NCBI RefSeq assembly: GCF_902832845.1
Contig: NZ_CADFDB010000009.1
Coordinates: 62,001 to 126,000, forward strand
Direction of reading: 5' to 3'
DNA from: Burkholderia metallica
GTDB taxonomy: Bacteria > Pseudomonadota > Gammaproteobacteria > Burkholderiales > Burkholderiaceae
DNA length: 64,000 bases
Part shown: piece by piece, positions 55,779-64,000 of the stretch
Position numbering within the stretch: position 1 is the stretch's first letter
How the letters are laid out: the number at the start of each line of letters is the position of its first letter
Notes under the pieces: model-generated
What the model saw: the letters and a program-made list of their open reading frames with translations, nothing else
Told to the model about the DNA's origin: nothing
The model's database searches: none
Position numbers and translations under genes: made by a program

Positions 55779-56363
55779 TTACTGTGCGTCCGGGTCGACG
55801 TGCAGCGATTCGCCGATCGCATAGAAATTGCCGCCCGCGATGTAGTGCAGGCTGCGCAGCGCCGGATCGGCCGATTCGAAATACCAGTGGCCGTCGCGGA
55901 ACACGCGCGTGTCGGACCACGCGGCGACCACCTCGCCGATGAACAGGTCGTACGCCTGCTGGTTGTGCGGCTCCGGAATCAGCTTGCACGCGAGCCAGCC
56001 CGAGCAGCCGGCGACGAACGGCAGGTCGTGCCCTGCGACGTCGAACAGCGTGACGCCCGCTTCGCGCAGCTTGTCGGGCCGCTCCGTGAGACTGTGGCTG
56101 CCGACCGCGTGCGTGAGCTGCAATTGCGCGGCCGTCGGCACCTGGATCACGAACGTGCCGCTGCGCTCGACGAGCTCGCGCGTCTTCGCGGATTTGTCGA
56201 GCACGACCGTCAGTTTCGGCGGCAGGAAGTCCAGCGCGCACGCCCACGCGGCGGCCATCACGTTGTCGACGCCGTCATGGCGGGCCGACACGAGCACGGT
56301 CGGGCCGTGATTGAGGAGACGGTAGGCTTTCTTCAGCTCGACCGGAGCGATGTGACTGTCCAT
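55779..56363 (-). CDS. Flavin reductase family protein
   Basis: A 194-residue flavoprotein of the flavin-reductase-like FMN-binding split-barrel group. NHGPTVLVSARHDGVDNVMAAAWACALDF, in two pieces, is the typical N-terminal FMN-contact block, followed by KTRELVERSGTFVIQVP. Members supply reduced flavin to a partner monooxygenase or act alone on small molecules. AAGGAA precedes the start. It is downstream of the VOC gene by 137 bases and converges on the LysR gene at 54.8 kb. Confidence 0.85.
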   Translation of the reverse strand: MDSHIAPVELKKAYRLLNHGPTVLVSARHDGVDNVMAAAWACALDFLPPKLTVVLDKSAKTRELVERSGTFVIQVPTAAQLQLTHAVGSHSLTERPDKLREAGVTLFDVAGHDLPFVAGCSGWLACKLIPEPHNQQAYDLFIGEVVAAWSDTRVFRDGHWYFESADPALRSLHYIAGGNFYAIGESLHVDPDAQ

Positions 56364-56500
56364 ACGGGTTCCTTGGAGAACGGCACGCACGAACGGATGC
56401 CGTACGGCGCGGCGCGGCGCCGGACGGCGCACCTGCGCGCAACCGGGCCGCAGCCCGCATTCTCGCACCCAATTTCAATCGGCGCCGACCGCGCCGCCGG

Positions 56501-56926
56501 TCACTTCGCGAACAACTGGCCGATGTCGCGGAACGCCTTGAATTCGAGCGCATTGCCGCACGGATCGAACAGGAACATCGTCGCCTGTTCGCCCACCTGC
56601 CCCTGGAACCGCACGTACGGCTCGATCACGAACGTCACGCCGAACGAACGCAGCCGCTCGGCCAGCGCTTCCCAGCTCGGCCAGTCGAGCACGATCCCGA
56701 AATGCGGCACCGGCACGTCGTGACCGTCCACCGCATTCGTATGCGCGGCTTCCTGCGATGCGGTTTTCGGATGTTCGTGGATCACGAGCTGATGCCCGTA
56801 AAAGTTGAAATCGACCCACTGCGCACTCGAGCGCCCTTCTTCGAGCCCGAACACGCGGCCGTAGAAATCGCGCGCGGCCGGCAGGTCGTGGACCGGAATC
56901 GCCAGGTGAAACGGGGAAAGACTCAT
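56501..56926 (-). CDS. VOC family (glyoxalase/dioxygenase-like) protein
   Basis: A 141-residue vicinal-oxygen-chelate protein. Likely metal ligands are His8 (FHLAIPVHD) and Glu near the end ([10 protein letters not shown]), with another His in [26 protein letters not shown] is the usual betaalphabetabetabeta start. GAGGC precedes the ATG. It is divergent from the third LysR gene and may form a unit with the flavin reductase. The chemistry (isomerase, dioxygenase or resistance) cannot be told from sequence. Confidence 0.85.
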   Translation of the reverse strand: MSLSPFHLAIPVHDLPAARDFYGRVFGLEEGRSSAQWVDFNFYGHQLVIHEHPKTASQEAAHTNAVDGHDVPVPHFGIVLDWPSWEALAERLRSFGVTFVIEPYVRFQGQVGEQATMFLFDPCGNALEFKAFRDIGQLFAK

Positions 56927-57015
56927 GATTGCCTCGGATGGGAACGCTCGCGTGGCGCGAGGACCGCACCATGGTAGTCAAGGTCTATCAAAAATTAAAT
57001 CAATATATAGTTGCG

Positions 57016-57035
57016 TCATTCACAAACGGAAATGA
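57016..57035. promoter_or_regulatory. Candidate LysR-type operator
   Basis: TCATT, ten bases, AATGA: a perfect inverted repeat with T-N11-A spacing, ending three bases before the LysR start codon. The spacer between this gene and the VOC gene is AT-rich (AAAATTAAATCAATATATAG) and likely holds both promoters. Confidence 0.5.
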
Positions 57036-57038
57036 TGA

Positions 57039-57929
57039 ATGATCCGCGAACTGAAAACCCTCGTCGCCGTCGCCCGGGAAGGCACCTTCGCCGCCGCGGG
57101 CAATCGCATCGGGCTCACGCAGGCGGCAGTGAGCGCGCAGATGCAGCGCCTCGAAGCCGAGCTCGGCTTCGCGCTGTTCGACCGGCAGGGCCGATCGGCG
57201 CGGCTCAACGAAAGGGGTCATCACGTGCTCGATCAGGCGCAGGCGCTGATCGGCCTGTACGAGAACCTGAGTTCGACCGCGCCGGGCTCGCCGGCCGCCG
57301 TGCGCGTGACGATCGGCGCGATCGCGTCGGTGCAGAGCGCGCTGCTGCCGGCCGCGCTCGCCGATTTCCATCGCGTGCATCCCGCATGCCGCACGCGCGT
57401 GATTCCGGGGCTGTCGATCGAGCTGGTGAACCGGGTCGACGCGGGCGAGATCGACATGGCCGCGATCATCCGGCCGCCGTTTGCATTGCAGAGCGACCTG
57501 CACTGGACGACGCTCGCACAGGAACCGTTCCGGTTGATCGTGCCGCGCGGCGTGAAGGGCAAGGACTGGGCCGCCCTGCTCGCGAGCGAGCCGTTCGTGC
57601 GCTACGACCGCGCGTCGTTCGGCGGGCGCCAGGTCGACCGCTTCCTGCGCAAGATGCACATCGCGGTGCGCGACACCTGCGAACTCGACGAGCTCGATGC
57701 GATCGTCAAGCTGGTCGAGAACGGCGTCGGCGTCGCGATCGTCCCGCAGACCGCCGTGTATCGCCGCTGGCCGGCCGGCGTGCGCGCGATCGATCTCGGG
57801 CATCACACGTTCCACCGCGACATCGGGCTCGTGCATCGCGCGCGGCGCACGATGTCGGAGCCCGCGCAAACGCTGGCGCAGCTGATCGAGGCAGCATCGC
57901 GGCGGCGTTCGCCGTCGCCGGCCGCGTAA
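57039..57929 (+). CDS. LysR family transcriptional regulator
   Basis: A 296-residue LysR protein. Its DNA-binding region is REGTFAAAGNRIGLTQAAVS and MQRLEAELGFALFDRQG near the N-terminus. The remainder is a LysR substrate-binding domain. It is divergent from the VOC gene over 112 bases with an inverted repeat just before its own start, and it probably controls the VOC and flavin reductase genes. It converges closely (15 bases) on the iron-locus secreted-protein gene. Confidence 0.9.
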   Translation: MIRELKTLVAVAREGTFAAAGNRIGLTQAAVSAQMQRLEAELGFALFDRQGRSARLNERGHHVLDQAQALIGLYENLSSTAPGSPAAVRVTIGAIASVQSALLPAALADFHRVHPACRTRVIPGLSIELVNRVDAGEIDMAAIIRPPFALQSDLHWTTLAQEPFRLIVPRGVKGKDWAALLASEPFVRYDRASFGGRQVDRFLRKMHIAVRDTCELDELDAIVKLVENGVGVAIVPQTAVYRRWPAGVRAIDLGHHTFHRDIGLVHRARRTMSEPAQTLAQLIEAASRRRSPSPAA

Positions 57930-57944
57930 TCGCCGCGTGGCAGC

Positions 57945-58718
57945 TCAGCGCCGCCCGGCCGCCCAGTCCACCGCCGCATCGAACAGCGCGACGCCGGCCG
58001 GCGACAGGTTCGTGAACGTGTCGTTGTCGAGGAAGAACATCACGCGGCGCGCGGGCGCGAGCGTTTCGTAGTCCATCGTCGCGCCCTTCTCGTACGCAAA
58101 GATCGCGGCCTTGTCGGGTTGCCCGTACACGGTCGCGATCGTGATCGCGCCGAGCCCCGGCTTGCCCCAGCTCATCGGCGCCTGCTTGCCGTACGCGTTC
58201 GTCGCGCCGGCCGGCAGCCCGGCCGCGATCGGATGCGGCGCATTGACGAGCCACAGGTAGCGCTCCTTGCCCGTCTCGCCGAAGTCGACGTCGTGCCGCT
58301 TGCCCGTCATCGCGAGATCGTCGAGCAGGTCGTTTTCCCATGTGACGAGCGGCTTGTCGAGCGTGCGCCAGCCGGGCCGCACGTTCTTCGACGACACCGT
58401 CGACGAGATCACGACCAGGTCGGCGTCGCGCGCCGCATCGGGCGTGGCCGACTCGTCGATCAGGCGCACCGCGTAGCCGCGTTCGCCGAGATGCCGGCCG
58501 ATGCGTTCGTCGACTTCCAGGTTCGGGCCGCGCAGCTGCACGAGCATCGCGACGCGCGTGACGGCCGGCGGCGCATCGGCCGCCACTGCGGGCGCGGCGA
58601 CCCCTGCGCCGAGGCCCGCGCCGATCGCGAACACCGCGCCTGCGATCGTGCGCAGCGCGCGACGTCGTGCATCGGCGGCAACGGCGCGCACGGCGCCGGT
58701 CTTCATGTTCCGGTTCAT
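57945..58718 (-). CDS. Hypothetical exported protein of the TonB-receptor operon
   Basis: A 257-residue protein with a long signal peptide ending near AVAADA. The mature part begins VTRVAMLVQLRGPNLEVDER and contains DADLVVISSTVSSKN and LVTWENDLLDDLAMTG, a Rossmann-like alternation that looks similar to ThuA or class I amidotransferase-type folds, but no catalytic motif can be named. It lies 55 bases after the TonB receptor gene on the same strand and is likely part of the same iron-regulated transcript. Confidence 0.7.
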   Translation of the reverse strand: MNRNMKTGAVRAVAADARRRALRTIAGAVFAIGAGLGAGVAAPAVAADAPPAVTRVAMLVQLRGPNLEVDERIGRHLGERGYAVRLIDESATPDAARDADLVVISSTVSSKNVRPGWRTLDKPLVTWENDLLDDLAMTGKRHDVDFGETGKERYLWLVNAPHPIAAGLPAGATNAYGKQAPMSWGKPGLGAITIATVYGQPDKAAIFAYEKGATMDYETLAPARRVMFFLDNDTFTNLSPAGVALFDAAVDWAAGRR

Positions 58719-58773
58719 CTGAATCGTCTCCGAAGCCGCGCGCCGCCGTGACGGCCGCGCGGCGATTGCGTGG

Positions 58774-61302
58774 TCAGAACTGCAGCGTGGTGAGCAGCGA
58801 CACCTGGCGCGCGTCGCCGATCGCGACGAAGTAGCGGTTCGCGCTCGACGGGTAGTAGGTGCGGTTGAACAGGTTCTTCACGTTGAGCTGGAACGACAGC
58901 TTCTGCTTGCCGATCCGCGTGTCGTACGTCGCGAACGCGTCGGCGAGCACGTACGACGGCAGCGTGAAGCTGTTCGCCGAATCGCCGGGCCGCGCGCCGA
59001 CGTAGCGCGCCGCCGCGCCGATGCGCAGGTCGTCGCCGCCCGCCACCGTGCCGAAGTCGTAGACGGCCGCGAGCGACGCGGTGTGGCGCGCGACGTTCCA
59101 CAGCCGGTTGCCCGCGTACAGCGGATCCTCGGTGGTCTTCGCGTCGATGTACGCGTAGCTCGCGATCACGTTCACGCGCTCGCCGAGCTTGCCCGATACG
59201 TCGAGTTCGACGCCGCGCGAGCGCGCCTTGCCCGACGTGCGCCAGTCGGTCAGCTTGGTTGCGTCGTTGTACTGCGACACGAGCACGTTCTTCTTGTCGA
59301 TGTTGAAGAGCGCAAGCGTGCCCGTCATCCCGCCCGGCAGGTCGAGCTTGCCGCCCACCTCCCATGCGGTCGCTTCCTCGGGCGGCGTCGCGCCGTCGAT
59401 GATGTAGCCCGTCATCGGCGCGATCGACGACGACGGCTTCAGCGACTGCGAATAGCTGCCGTACAGCGAGAACGTGTCGGTCCACTTGTACACGACGCCC
59501 GCGCGCGGCAGCCACTTCGAGCCGCTGAGATCGGTGTTCGCGACGAACGGCCGGCCGCGCCCCGCGACCTGGTTGTACGTGATGTAGCGCAGCCCGCCCG
59601 ACACGATCCACTTGTCGGTCAGGTGGATCGTGTCCTGCACGAACGCCGACGCGTCGTGCAGCGTGTCGGTCTGGTCGCTGTCGCTCGCGGACACCGTGCT
59701 CGACGGCGGCAGCAGGCCGTATACCGGATCGACATAGCTGAACGGCGTCTTCACCGCCTGACGCAGCATGTCCTTGCGGTAGATGCGACGGTATTCGGTG
59801 TCGAAGCCGACCTGCACGTCGTGCCGCATCCCGGCGAGCGTCAGCTTGCCGTTCACGTAGCCGATCCCGTAGCTGTCGGTGCTGAGCGACCCGTGCGTCG
59901 CATCGTTGCTGCGCGTCATCGTGCCCTTCACCGGATCGACGCCCGTCGTGCGCAACTGGTTCGCGTCGTAGGTCTCGCGATTGTAGCTGTAGCCGAAATG
60001 CGCGCTCCAGTCCGCGTTGAACTGGTGATCGACGCTCAGTTGCGCGAGGTGCGATTCGCCGTCCATGTTGTTGAACGGCTCGTCGATGCGCCGCCGCGCG
60101 GGAATGTCGAGCGGCGCGTTGGTGCGCGGGTCGAGCGCGGTGCCGCGATCGAACGGCGTATGGAATTTCCGGTACTGGTAGGACGCGACGACCTGCGTAT
60201 CGCGGCCGTACCACGCGAGCGACGGCGCGACGAAGGTCTGCCGGTATTCGCCGAAGTTGCGCCAGTACTGCTCGTTCGACTGGTCGACGATCAGCCGGTA
60301 CGCGAGCCGCGAATCGCCGATCGGCCCCGTCGAATCGAAGGTCGCGCTGCCGCCGTTCTTGCCATGCCCGAACGTCGACGCGCCGAGCGAGATCGCGTTG
60401 TAGCGTGCGAGCTGCGGCTGCTTGCTGACGACGTTGACGACGCCGCCCGGGTCCATCAACCCGTACAGCAGCGACGTCGGCCCCTTCAGCACCTCGACGC
60501 TGTCGGTCGCCGCGTTGAACGCGCGGCCCTGCACGAGCGGCATCCCGTTCTGCATGATCGAGCCGTCGCGGTTGCTGCCGAAGCCGCGTTTCATGATCGT
60601 GTCCTGCGTGCCCGCGAGCGTGTTGCCCTGCGTGATGCCGCTCACGTTGCCGAGCGCGTCGTCGAGATTGCGCGGACGCTGGTCGCGCAGCACCTGCGCG
60701 GGCACGATGTTGACGGCCTGCGCGGTGTCGAGCAGCGGGATGTCGGAACGCAGCACGCCCGCGTCCTTCGGCGCGCGATAGCTTTCGGCCCGCAATGCGC
60801 GGGTGCGCACATCGATCGCGGGCAACTCGGCGCCCGTCGCTATGCCGGCCGCCACGGGCGGCGCAACCGGACCGCTTGCGCGCTTGAGCGTGTAACCGCC
60901 GCCCGCCTGGCGCAACGCGACGAGCCCCGTGCCTGCCAGCAAGCGCTCGAGTGCGCCATCGACATCGAAGCGGCCCTGCACGCCGCCGCTCGTCAGGCCG
61001 GCCGTCAGCTCGGCCGGAAACGCGAGCAGGATTCCCGCGTCGCGGCCGAACCGGTTCAGCGCCGCTTCGAGCGGCCCGGCCGGAATGTCGAACGCGCGGC
61101 GCGACTCGCGCTGCGCGGACGGTGCGGCATCGGCGTCGGTGTCGGCCAACGCGGGCAGCGGCAGCAGCGCCGACACCAGGACGGCGCCGGCCAGCCGGCG
61201 CGCGAGGCGGCCCGGCGCGGCGGGTGCGGCCGGGCGCGATGCGCGCGGCACATGTCGGGCAGGCGCCGGACGGCGCCGATACGTGAGACGGATGGAAACC
61301 AT
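58774..61302 (-). CDS. TonB-dependent siderophore receptor with STN signalling domain
   Basis: An outer-membrane receptor of about 842 residues. After a signal peptide comes an STN domain (RAFDIPAGPLEAALNRFGRDAGI), which talks to FecR, then a plug (LDTAQAVNIVPAQVLRDQRP) and a 22-strand barrel ending in LLTTLQF. The plug type (DDALGNVSGITQGN, MKRGFGSN) is typical of ferri-siderophore receptors. The start at 61302 gives a basic N-region then a signal; an ATG at 61350 is an alternative, and neither has a clear ribosome site. The ligand is unknown; no siderophore synthesis genes lie nearby. Confidence 0.92.
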   Translation of the reverse strand: MVSIRLTYRRRPAPARHVPRASRPAAPAAPGRLARRLAGAVLVSALLPLPALADTDADAAPSAQRESRRAFDIPAGPLEAALNRFGRDAGILLAFPAELTAGLTSGGVQGRFDVDGALERLLAGTGLVALRQAGGGYTLKRASGPVAPPVAAGIATGAELPAIDVRTRALRAESYRAPKDAGVLRSDIPLLDTAQAVNIVPAQVLRDQRPRNLDDALGNVSGITQGNTLAGTQDTIMKRGFGSNRDGSIMQNGMPLVQGRAFNAATDSVEVLKGPTSLLYGLMDPGGVVNVVSKQPQLARYNAISLGASTFGHGKNGGSATFDSTGPIGDSRLAYRLIVDQSNEQYWRNFGEYRQTFVAPSLAWYGRDTQVVASYQYRKFHTPFDRGTALDPRTNAPLDIPARRRIDEPFNNMDGESHLAQLSVDHQFNADWSAHFGYSYNRETYDANQLRTTGVDPVKGTMTRSNDATHGSLSTDSYGIGYVNGKLTLAGMRHDVQVGFDTEYRRIYRKDMLRQAVKTPFSYVDPVYGLLPPSSTVSASDSDQTDTLHDASAFVQDTIHLTDKWIVSGGLRYITYNQVAGRGRPFVANTDLSGSKWLPRAGVVYKWTDTFSLYGSYSQSLKPSSSIAPMTGYIIDGATPPEEATAWEVGGKLDLPGGMTGTLALFNIDKKNVLVSQYNDATKLTDWRTSGKARSRGVELDVSGKLGERVNVIASYAYIDAKTTEDPLYAGNRLWNVARHTASLAAVYDFGTVAGGDDLRIGAAARYVGARPGDSANSFTLPSYVLADAFATYDTRIGKQKLSFQLNVKNLFNRTYYPSSANRYFVAIGDARQVSLLTTLQF

Positions 61303-61404
61303 GATCGGGATGTCGGTGGACGATGGGCCGGAGCTGCTTTCACTACCCATGTCACGCGAACGTCGGAAAACAGCTCAGGTCGGCGGAAATATTTTTCGGC
61401 GCGC

Positions 61405-62394
61405 TCATGACCGTGCCGGCACGACCGTCGCCCAGTAACGCGTCAGGTAACGAACGTCGATCGGCAACGTCGCCTTCAGCGTGTCGAGCACGCGCTGCGG
61501 ATCGTCGAGCGGATAGGTGCCCGACACGCGCAGGTCGGCCACGGCCGGATCGCAGCGCAGGCTGCCGCGGCGATAGCGGTCGAGTTCGGCGACGAGATCG
61601 GCCAGCCGCATGCGCGACGCGACGAGCATGCCGCCCGTCCACGCGGACGCAAACGCGTCGAGCGCGGCCGGCGCGCCGATCGCGTCGCGCGTGAAATCCG
61701 CGCCCGCTCCGGCTGCAATCACGCGCGCGTCGGCCGCCGCCGCGGCGCCGGGCTGCACGCGCACGGCGCCTTCGAACACCTCGACACGCGTGTCGCCGTC
61801 GCGCTGCCGTACCGCGAAGCGCGTGCCGAGCGGCCGCAGTTCTCCCTGTGCGGTCGTGATGACGAGCGCTCGCGCGGGCACGCGATCGTCGTGGCCGCTG
61901 GTGACCATGATCGTGCCGCGCAGCAGGTGCAGGTGGCGCGCCGCGTCGTTAAAGCGCACGTCGAGCGCCGTGTCGGTATCGAGGACGACGACCGTGCGAT
62001 CCGCAAGTGTCACCGTGCGCCGCTCGCCGACCGCCGTGCGCAGGTCGGCCGGCCAGATCGCCGCGCGCCGCGCGGGCTCGGCCATCCACGCGGCGCCGCC
62101 CGCGAACAGCAGCACGGCCAGCGCCTTCACGGCCGCGCGGCGGCGGCCCGCACGCGGCGGCAGCAGCGCCGCCTGCGCGACCTGCGGATCGAGCCCGGCC
62201 GCGAGCGCGCCGAACCGGCGCTGCATCGTTTCGATATGGCGCCACGCCGCGTCGTGCACCGGATCCTCCGCGCGCCAGCGCGCGAGCGCGGCGTCGAACG
62301 CTGCGCCGGTTCGGCCGGCCTGCCGCTCGACCCACCATTCGACCGCGCGACGCGCAACCTGCGGCGGCACCGCCGGTGTTCCCGGGGCGGCCAT
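61405..62394 (-). CDS. FecR family anti-sigma/sigma regulator
   Basis: A 329-residue inner-membrane regulator. A cytoplasmic part (residues 1-90, ARRAVEWWVERQAG ... VHDAAWRHI) is followed by one membrane helix (AVKALAVLLFAGGAAWMA) and a periplasmic FecR domain (RTVTLADRTVVVLDTDTALDV, GELRPLGTRFAVRQ). FecR-type proteins pass the signal of ligand-bound receptor to the sigma factor. It starts three bases after the sigma gene stop and leads into the receptor gene. Confidence 0.92.
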   Translation of the reverse strand: MAAPGTPAVPPQVARRAVEWWVERQAGRTGAAFDAALARWRAEDPVHDAAWRHIETMQRRFGALAAGLDPQVAQAALLPPRAGRRRAAVKALAVLLFAGGAAWMAEPARRAAIWPADLRTAVGERRTVTLADRTVVVLDTDTALDVRFNDAARHLHLLRGTIMVTSGHDDRVPARALVITTAQGELRPLGTRFAVRQRDGDTRVEVFEGAVRVQPGAAAAADARVIAAGAGADFTRDAIGAPAALDAFASAWTGGMLVASRMRLADLVAELDRYRRGSLRCDPAVADLRVSGTYPLDDPQRVLDTLKATLPIDVRYLTRYWATVVPARS

Positions 62395-62397
62395 CGG

Positions 62398-62907
62398 TCA
62401 GGCCGCCGTCGCGAAGAAGCACTGCGTGCCGGCCTTCACGAGATAGCGCTTCACCGTCGCGAGCGACACGCCGAGTTCGCGCGCGATCTCGGCCTGCGTG
62501 AGCCCGTCGAGCTGCGCGAGCAGGAACGCGCGCTTCGCCGCAGGCGGCAGCCCGTCGAGCAGCCGGTCGATCTCGAGCAGCGTCTCGATCACGACGGCCC
62601 GCTCCTCCGGCGACGGCGCAACCGCTTCGGGGCGCAGCGCGAGCGCATCGAGATACGCGCGCTCGATCTGCTCGCGCCGCCAGTGATTGCTCAGCACGCG
62701 CTGCGCGACCGTCGTCAGGAATGCGCGCGGCTCGTCGGCGCCGATGGGCTCGTCGCGCGCCAGCAGGCGCATGAACGTGTCGTGCGCGAGATCGGCCGCG
62801 CGATGCGCGCAACCGAGCTTCCGGCTCAGCCAGCCGCGCAGCCACGCGTGGTGGCCGGTGTAGAGGACGTCGATTTCTCGATGGAGAGACAGCTTGTCAG
62901 CAGACAT
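62398..62907 (-). CDS. ECF sigma factor, FecI type
   Basis: A 169-residue extracytoplasmic-function sigma factor. Region 2 (YTGHHAWLRGWLSRKLGC, AADLAHDTFMRLLA) and region 4 (LDGLTQAEIARELGVSLATVKRYL) are clear. It is the iron-starvation class that transcribes an adjacent receptor gene. The gene is first in a sigma-FecR-receptor order, 39 bases downstream of a Fur box, which explains iron control. Confidence 0.93.
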   Translation of the reverse strand: MSADKLSLHREIDVLYTGHHAWLRGWLSRKLGCAHRAADLAHDTFMRLLARDEPIGADEPRAFLTTVAQRVLSNHWRREQIERAYLDALALRPEAVAPSPEERAVVIETLLEIDRLLDGLPPAAKRAFLLAQLDGLTQAEIARELGVSLATVKRYLVKAGTQCFFATAA

Positions 62908-62946
62908 GGCCGGGTTCCGCAGTGCGCAGGCGTCAACGATTTTGTA

Positions 62947-62965
62947 AATGAGAATGATTATTATA
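62947..62965 (-). promoter_or_regulatory. Fur box upstream of the sigma gene
   Basis: The 19 bases AATGAGAATGATTATTATA closely match the Fur consensus with its repeated GATAAT-type hexamers. The site lies 39 bases before the sigma factor start, where a promoter should be, so Fur with iron probably blocks the whole FecI-FecR-receptor unit. Confidence 0.8.
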
Positions 62966-63316
62966 TACAAAAGTAAGGTGGCGGCTGCTGTCTTGGTGGG
63001 CGGGCGACATCGCTGCGGCGGCGGAGGGTCAAGCCGCGTCCCGTCCGCCGAATGCGCGCCGCACGCGAATATCACATCCACTCCGGGCCGGCCAATTCGA
63101 TTCGTTAAATAATGATTTGACGGATCGATAACAATATCGAGATTACGGCCATTCGCCCGAAAATCGCGCCGAATTATCACATCCCATGCAAAACGCGATG
63201 AAAAATCGCGAAAATGGCAACCCATTGATACGCATCGTTCAATAATTCAAATCCCTCAAAAATGAATTTCCCGGAACACGCCTGTCGGGATCAGGCCACA
63301 ACGGAGAATTTCATTT

Positions 63317-63344
63317 TTGCCGTTTTATAGCGACTCGGTAGTCT
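63317..63344 (+). promoter_or_regulatory. Candidate porin promoter
   Basis: TTGCCG, a 16-base spacer, then TAGTCT, 46 bases before the porin start. The boxes are moderate matches to the housekeeping consensus; tentative. Confidence 0.3.
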
Positions 63345-63389
63345 CCTGCCATTCCGGATCACGAACACACGAATGCGCAAGGAGATGAC

Positions 63390-64000
63390 ATGAAACGCAC
63401 GACCCTCTCGCTGATTTCGCTCGCGTCGTTCGCGGCGATACCCGTCGCGCATGCGCAGTCCAGCGTCACGCTGTACGGCGTGATCGACACGTCGATCACC
63501 TACGTGAACCACGCGCAGGGCAAGGACAACGCATGGATGCTCGGCAACAGCAGCGCGGGCAACCTCGCCGGCAGCCGCTGGGGCGTGAAAGGCACCGAGG
63601 ATCTCGGCGGCGGGCTGAAGGCGCTGTTCCAGCTGGAGAACGGCTTCGACCCGAGCAACGGCCGGCTCGGCCAGGGCAACCGCATGTTCGGCCGGCAGGC
63701 ATTCGTCGGCCTGACGAGCGACCGCTACGGCACGCTCACGTTCGGCCGCCAGTACGACCCGCTCGTCGATCTCGTGCAGGGCATCACCGCCGACAACTAT
63801 CTGGGCAGCGCGTTCGCGACGCCAGGCGACGTCGACAACTACGACAACAGCTTTCGCGTCGACAACGCGGTGAAGTACACGTCGGCCGTCTATGCGGGCC
63901 TGCAGTTCTCCGCGATGTATTCGTTCGGCGGCATCGCCGGCAGCACCGGCGCCGCGAATTCGTATTCGGCCGCCGTGTCGTACAACCGCGGGCCGTTCAG
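63390..64000 (+). CDS. Gram-negative porin, 3' end cut by window
   Basis: The first 203 residues of a general outer-membrane porin of the Burkholderia/Bordetella type. A signal peptide (MKRTTLSLISLASFAAIPVAHA) leads into QSSVTLYGVIDTSITYVNHA, the standard first strand. GSRWGVKGTEDLGGGLKALFQLENGF and NRMFGRQAFVGLTSDRYGTLTFGRQ follow as further strands. AAGGAG lies just before the ATG. These trimers form diffusion channels for small hydrophilic solutes. The gene leaves the window on the right. Confidence 0.95.
   Translation, partial: MKRTTLSLISLASFAAIPVAHAQSSVTLYGVIDTSITYVNHAQGKDNAWMLGNSSAGNLAGSRWGVKGTEDLGGGLKALFQLENGFDPSNGRLGQGNRMFGRQAFVGLTSDRYGTLTFGRQYDPLVDLVQGITADNYLGSAFATPGDVDNYDNSFRVDNAVKYTSAVYAGLQFSAMYSFGGIAGSTGAANSYSAAVSYNRGPF

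Larger units (their letters stand above)
62908..63389. other. Intergenic region between sigma and porin genes
   Basis: A spacer of 482 bases. The left end carries the Fur box. The rest, especially 63060-63340, is clearly AT-richer than the genes and holds the porin leader. I see no RNA gene or protein-like frame. Much of this space may be a long regulated 5' leader for the porin. Confidence 0.55.

Noticed and set aside
1-64000. CRISPR array, tRNA, rRNA or insertion sequence
   Set aside because: No regularly spaced direct repeats, no cloverleaf-like segments in the spacers, and no transposase-like frame were found on either strand.

Overview
The window is GC-rich, densely packed bacterial chromosome. 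Protein content points to a betaproteobacterium of the genus Burkholderia, most likely the B. cepacia complex: a DUF3331 protein, an alginate-export porin, a 16-strand-type Gram-negative porin, AtuA/CitMHS genes, several LysR regulators and paired core genes alaS and glnS. The genus call is inference from gene content and codon use. I see no rRNA, tRNA, insertion sequence, integrase or CRISPR array.

Layout. 1-11.2 kb: core and housekeeping genes. These are alaS (cut by the left edge), a CaiB/BaiF CoA-transferase, a frameshifted YkuD-type L,D-transpeptidase remnant, an RBBP9-type hydrolase, a glycine-zipper lipoprotein, glnS with a strong terminator, a Nudix hydrolase, a small surface-antigen protein, a di-heme peroxidase lipoprotein and an AcpA-like phosphatase. 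11.2-17.4 kb: a tightly coupled minus-strand operon (XapX, amidohydrolase, DoxX, double VOC protein, YoaK-type membrane protein, alginate-export porin, then a duplicated DUF3331 protein) with a divergent LysR gene. 18.5-22.7 kb: isochorismatase-family hydrolase, a second XapX protein, a CPA1 antiporter, OsmC and pirin.

22.9-37.6 kb is one nine-gene cellulose operon on the minus strand, in the order bcsB-Z-C-E-F-Q-A-G-R, with many stop/start overlaps. BcsE, BcsF, BcsQ and BcsG mark it as an E. coli-type (class II) system, and BcsG predicts phosphoethanolamine-modified cellulose.

38.2-44.5 kb holds the most interesting locus: a divergent cluster equivalent to the poorly understood E. coli ynbABCD genes plus an acyltransferase and a small membrane protein. 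The minus strand carries a CDP-alcohol phosphatidyltransferase with two unusual Asp-to-Asn changes, a hydrolase-methyltransferase fusion and a PAP2-dual-specificity-phosphatase fusion. The plus strand carries a PlsC-like acyltransferase and a CdsA-like cytidylyltransferase. Together they look like a complete private route from acyl donor to an unidentified phospholipid and its remodelling.

44.6-49.7 kb is an uncharacterised operon (TPR protein, PcfJ-like protein, DUF1266 protein, secreted protein) beside a LuxR-type regulator and a nitrilase-family enzyme. 51.7-57.9 kb has a CitMHS transporter with a split AtuA protein, a flavin reductase and a VOC protein, each group facing its own LysR gene; the two LysR promoters contain inverted repeats of identical geometry. 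57.9-63 kb is an iron-uptake unit: FecI-type sigma factor with a good Fur box, FecR, a transducing TonB-dependent receptor and a secreted protein. The window ends inside a porin gene.
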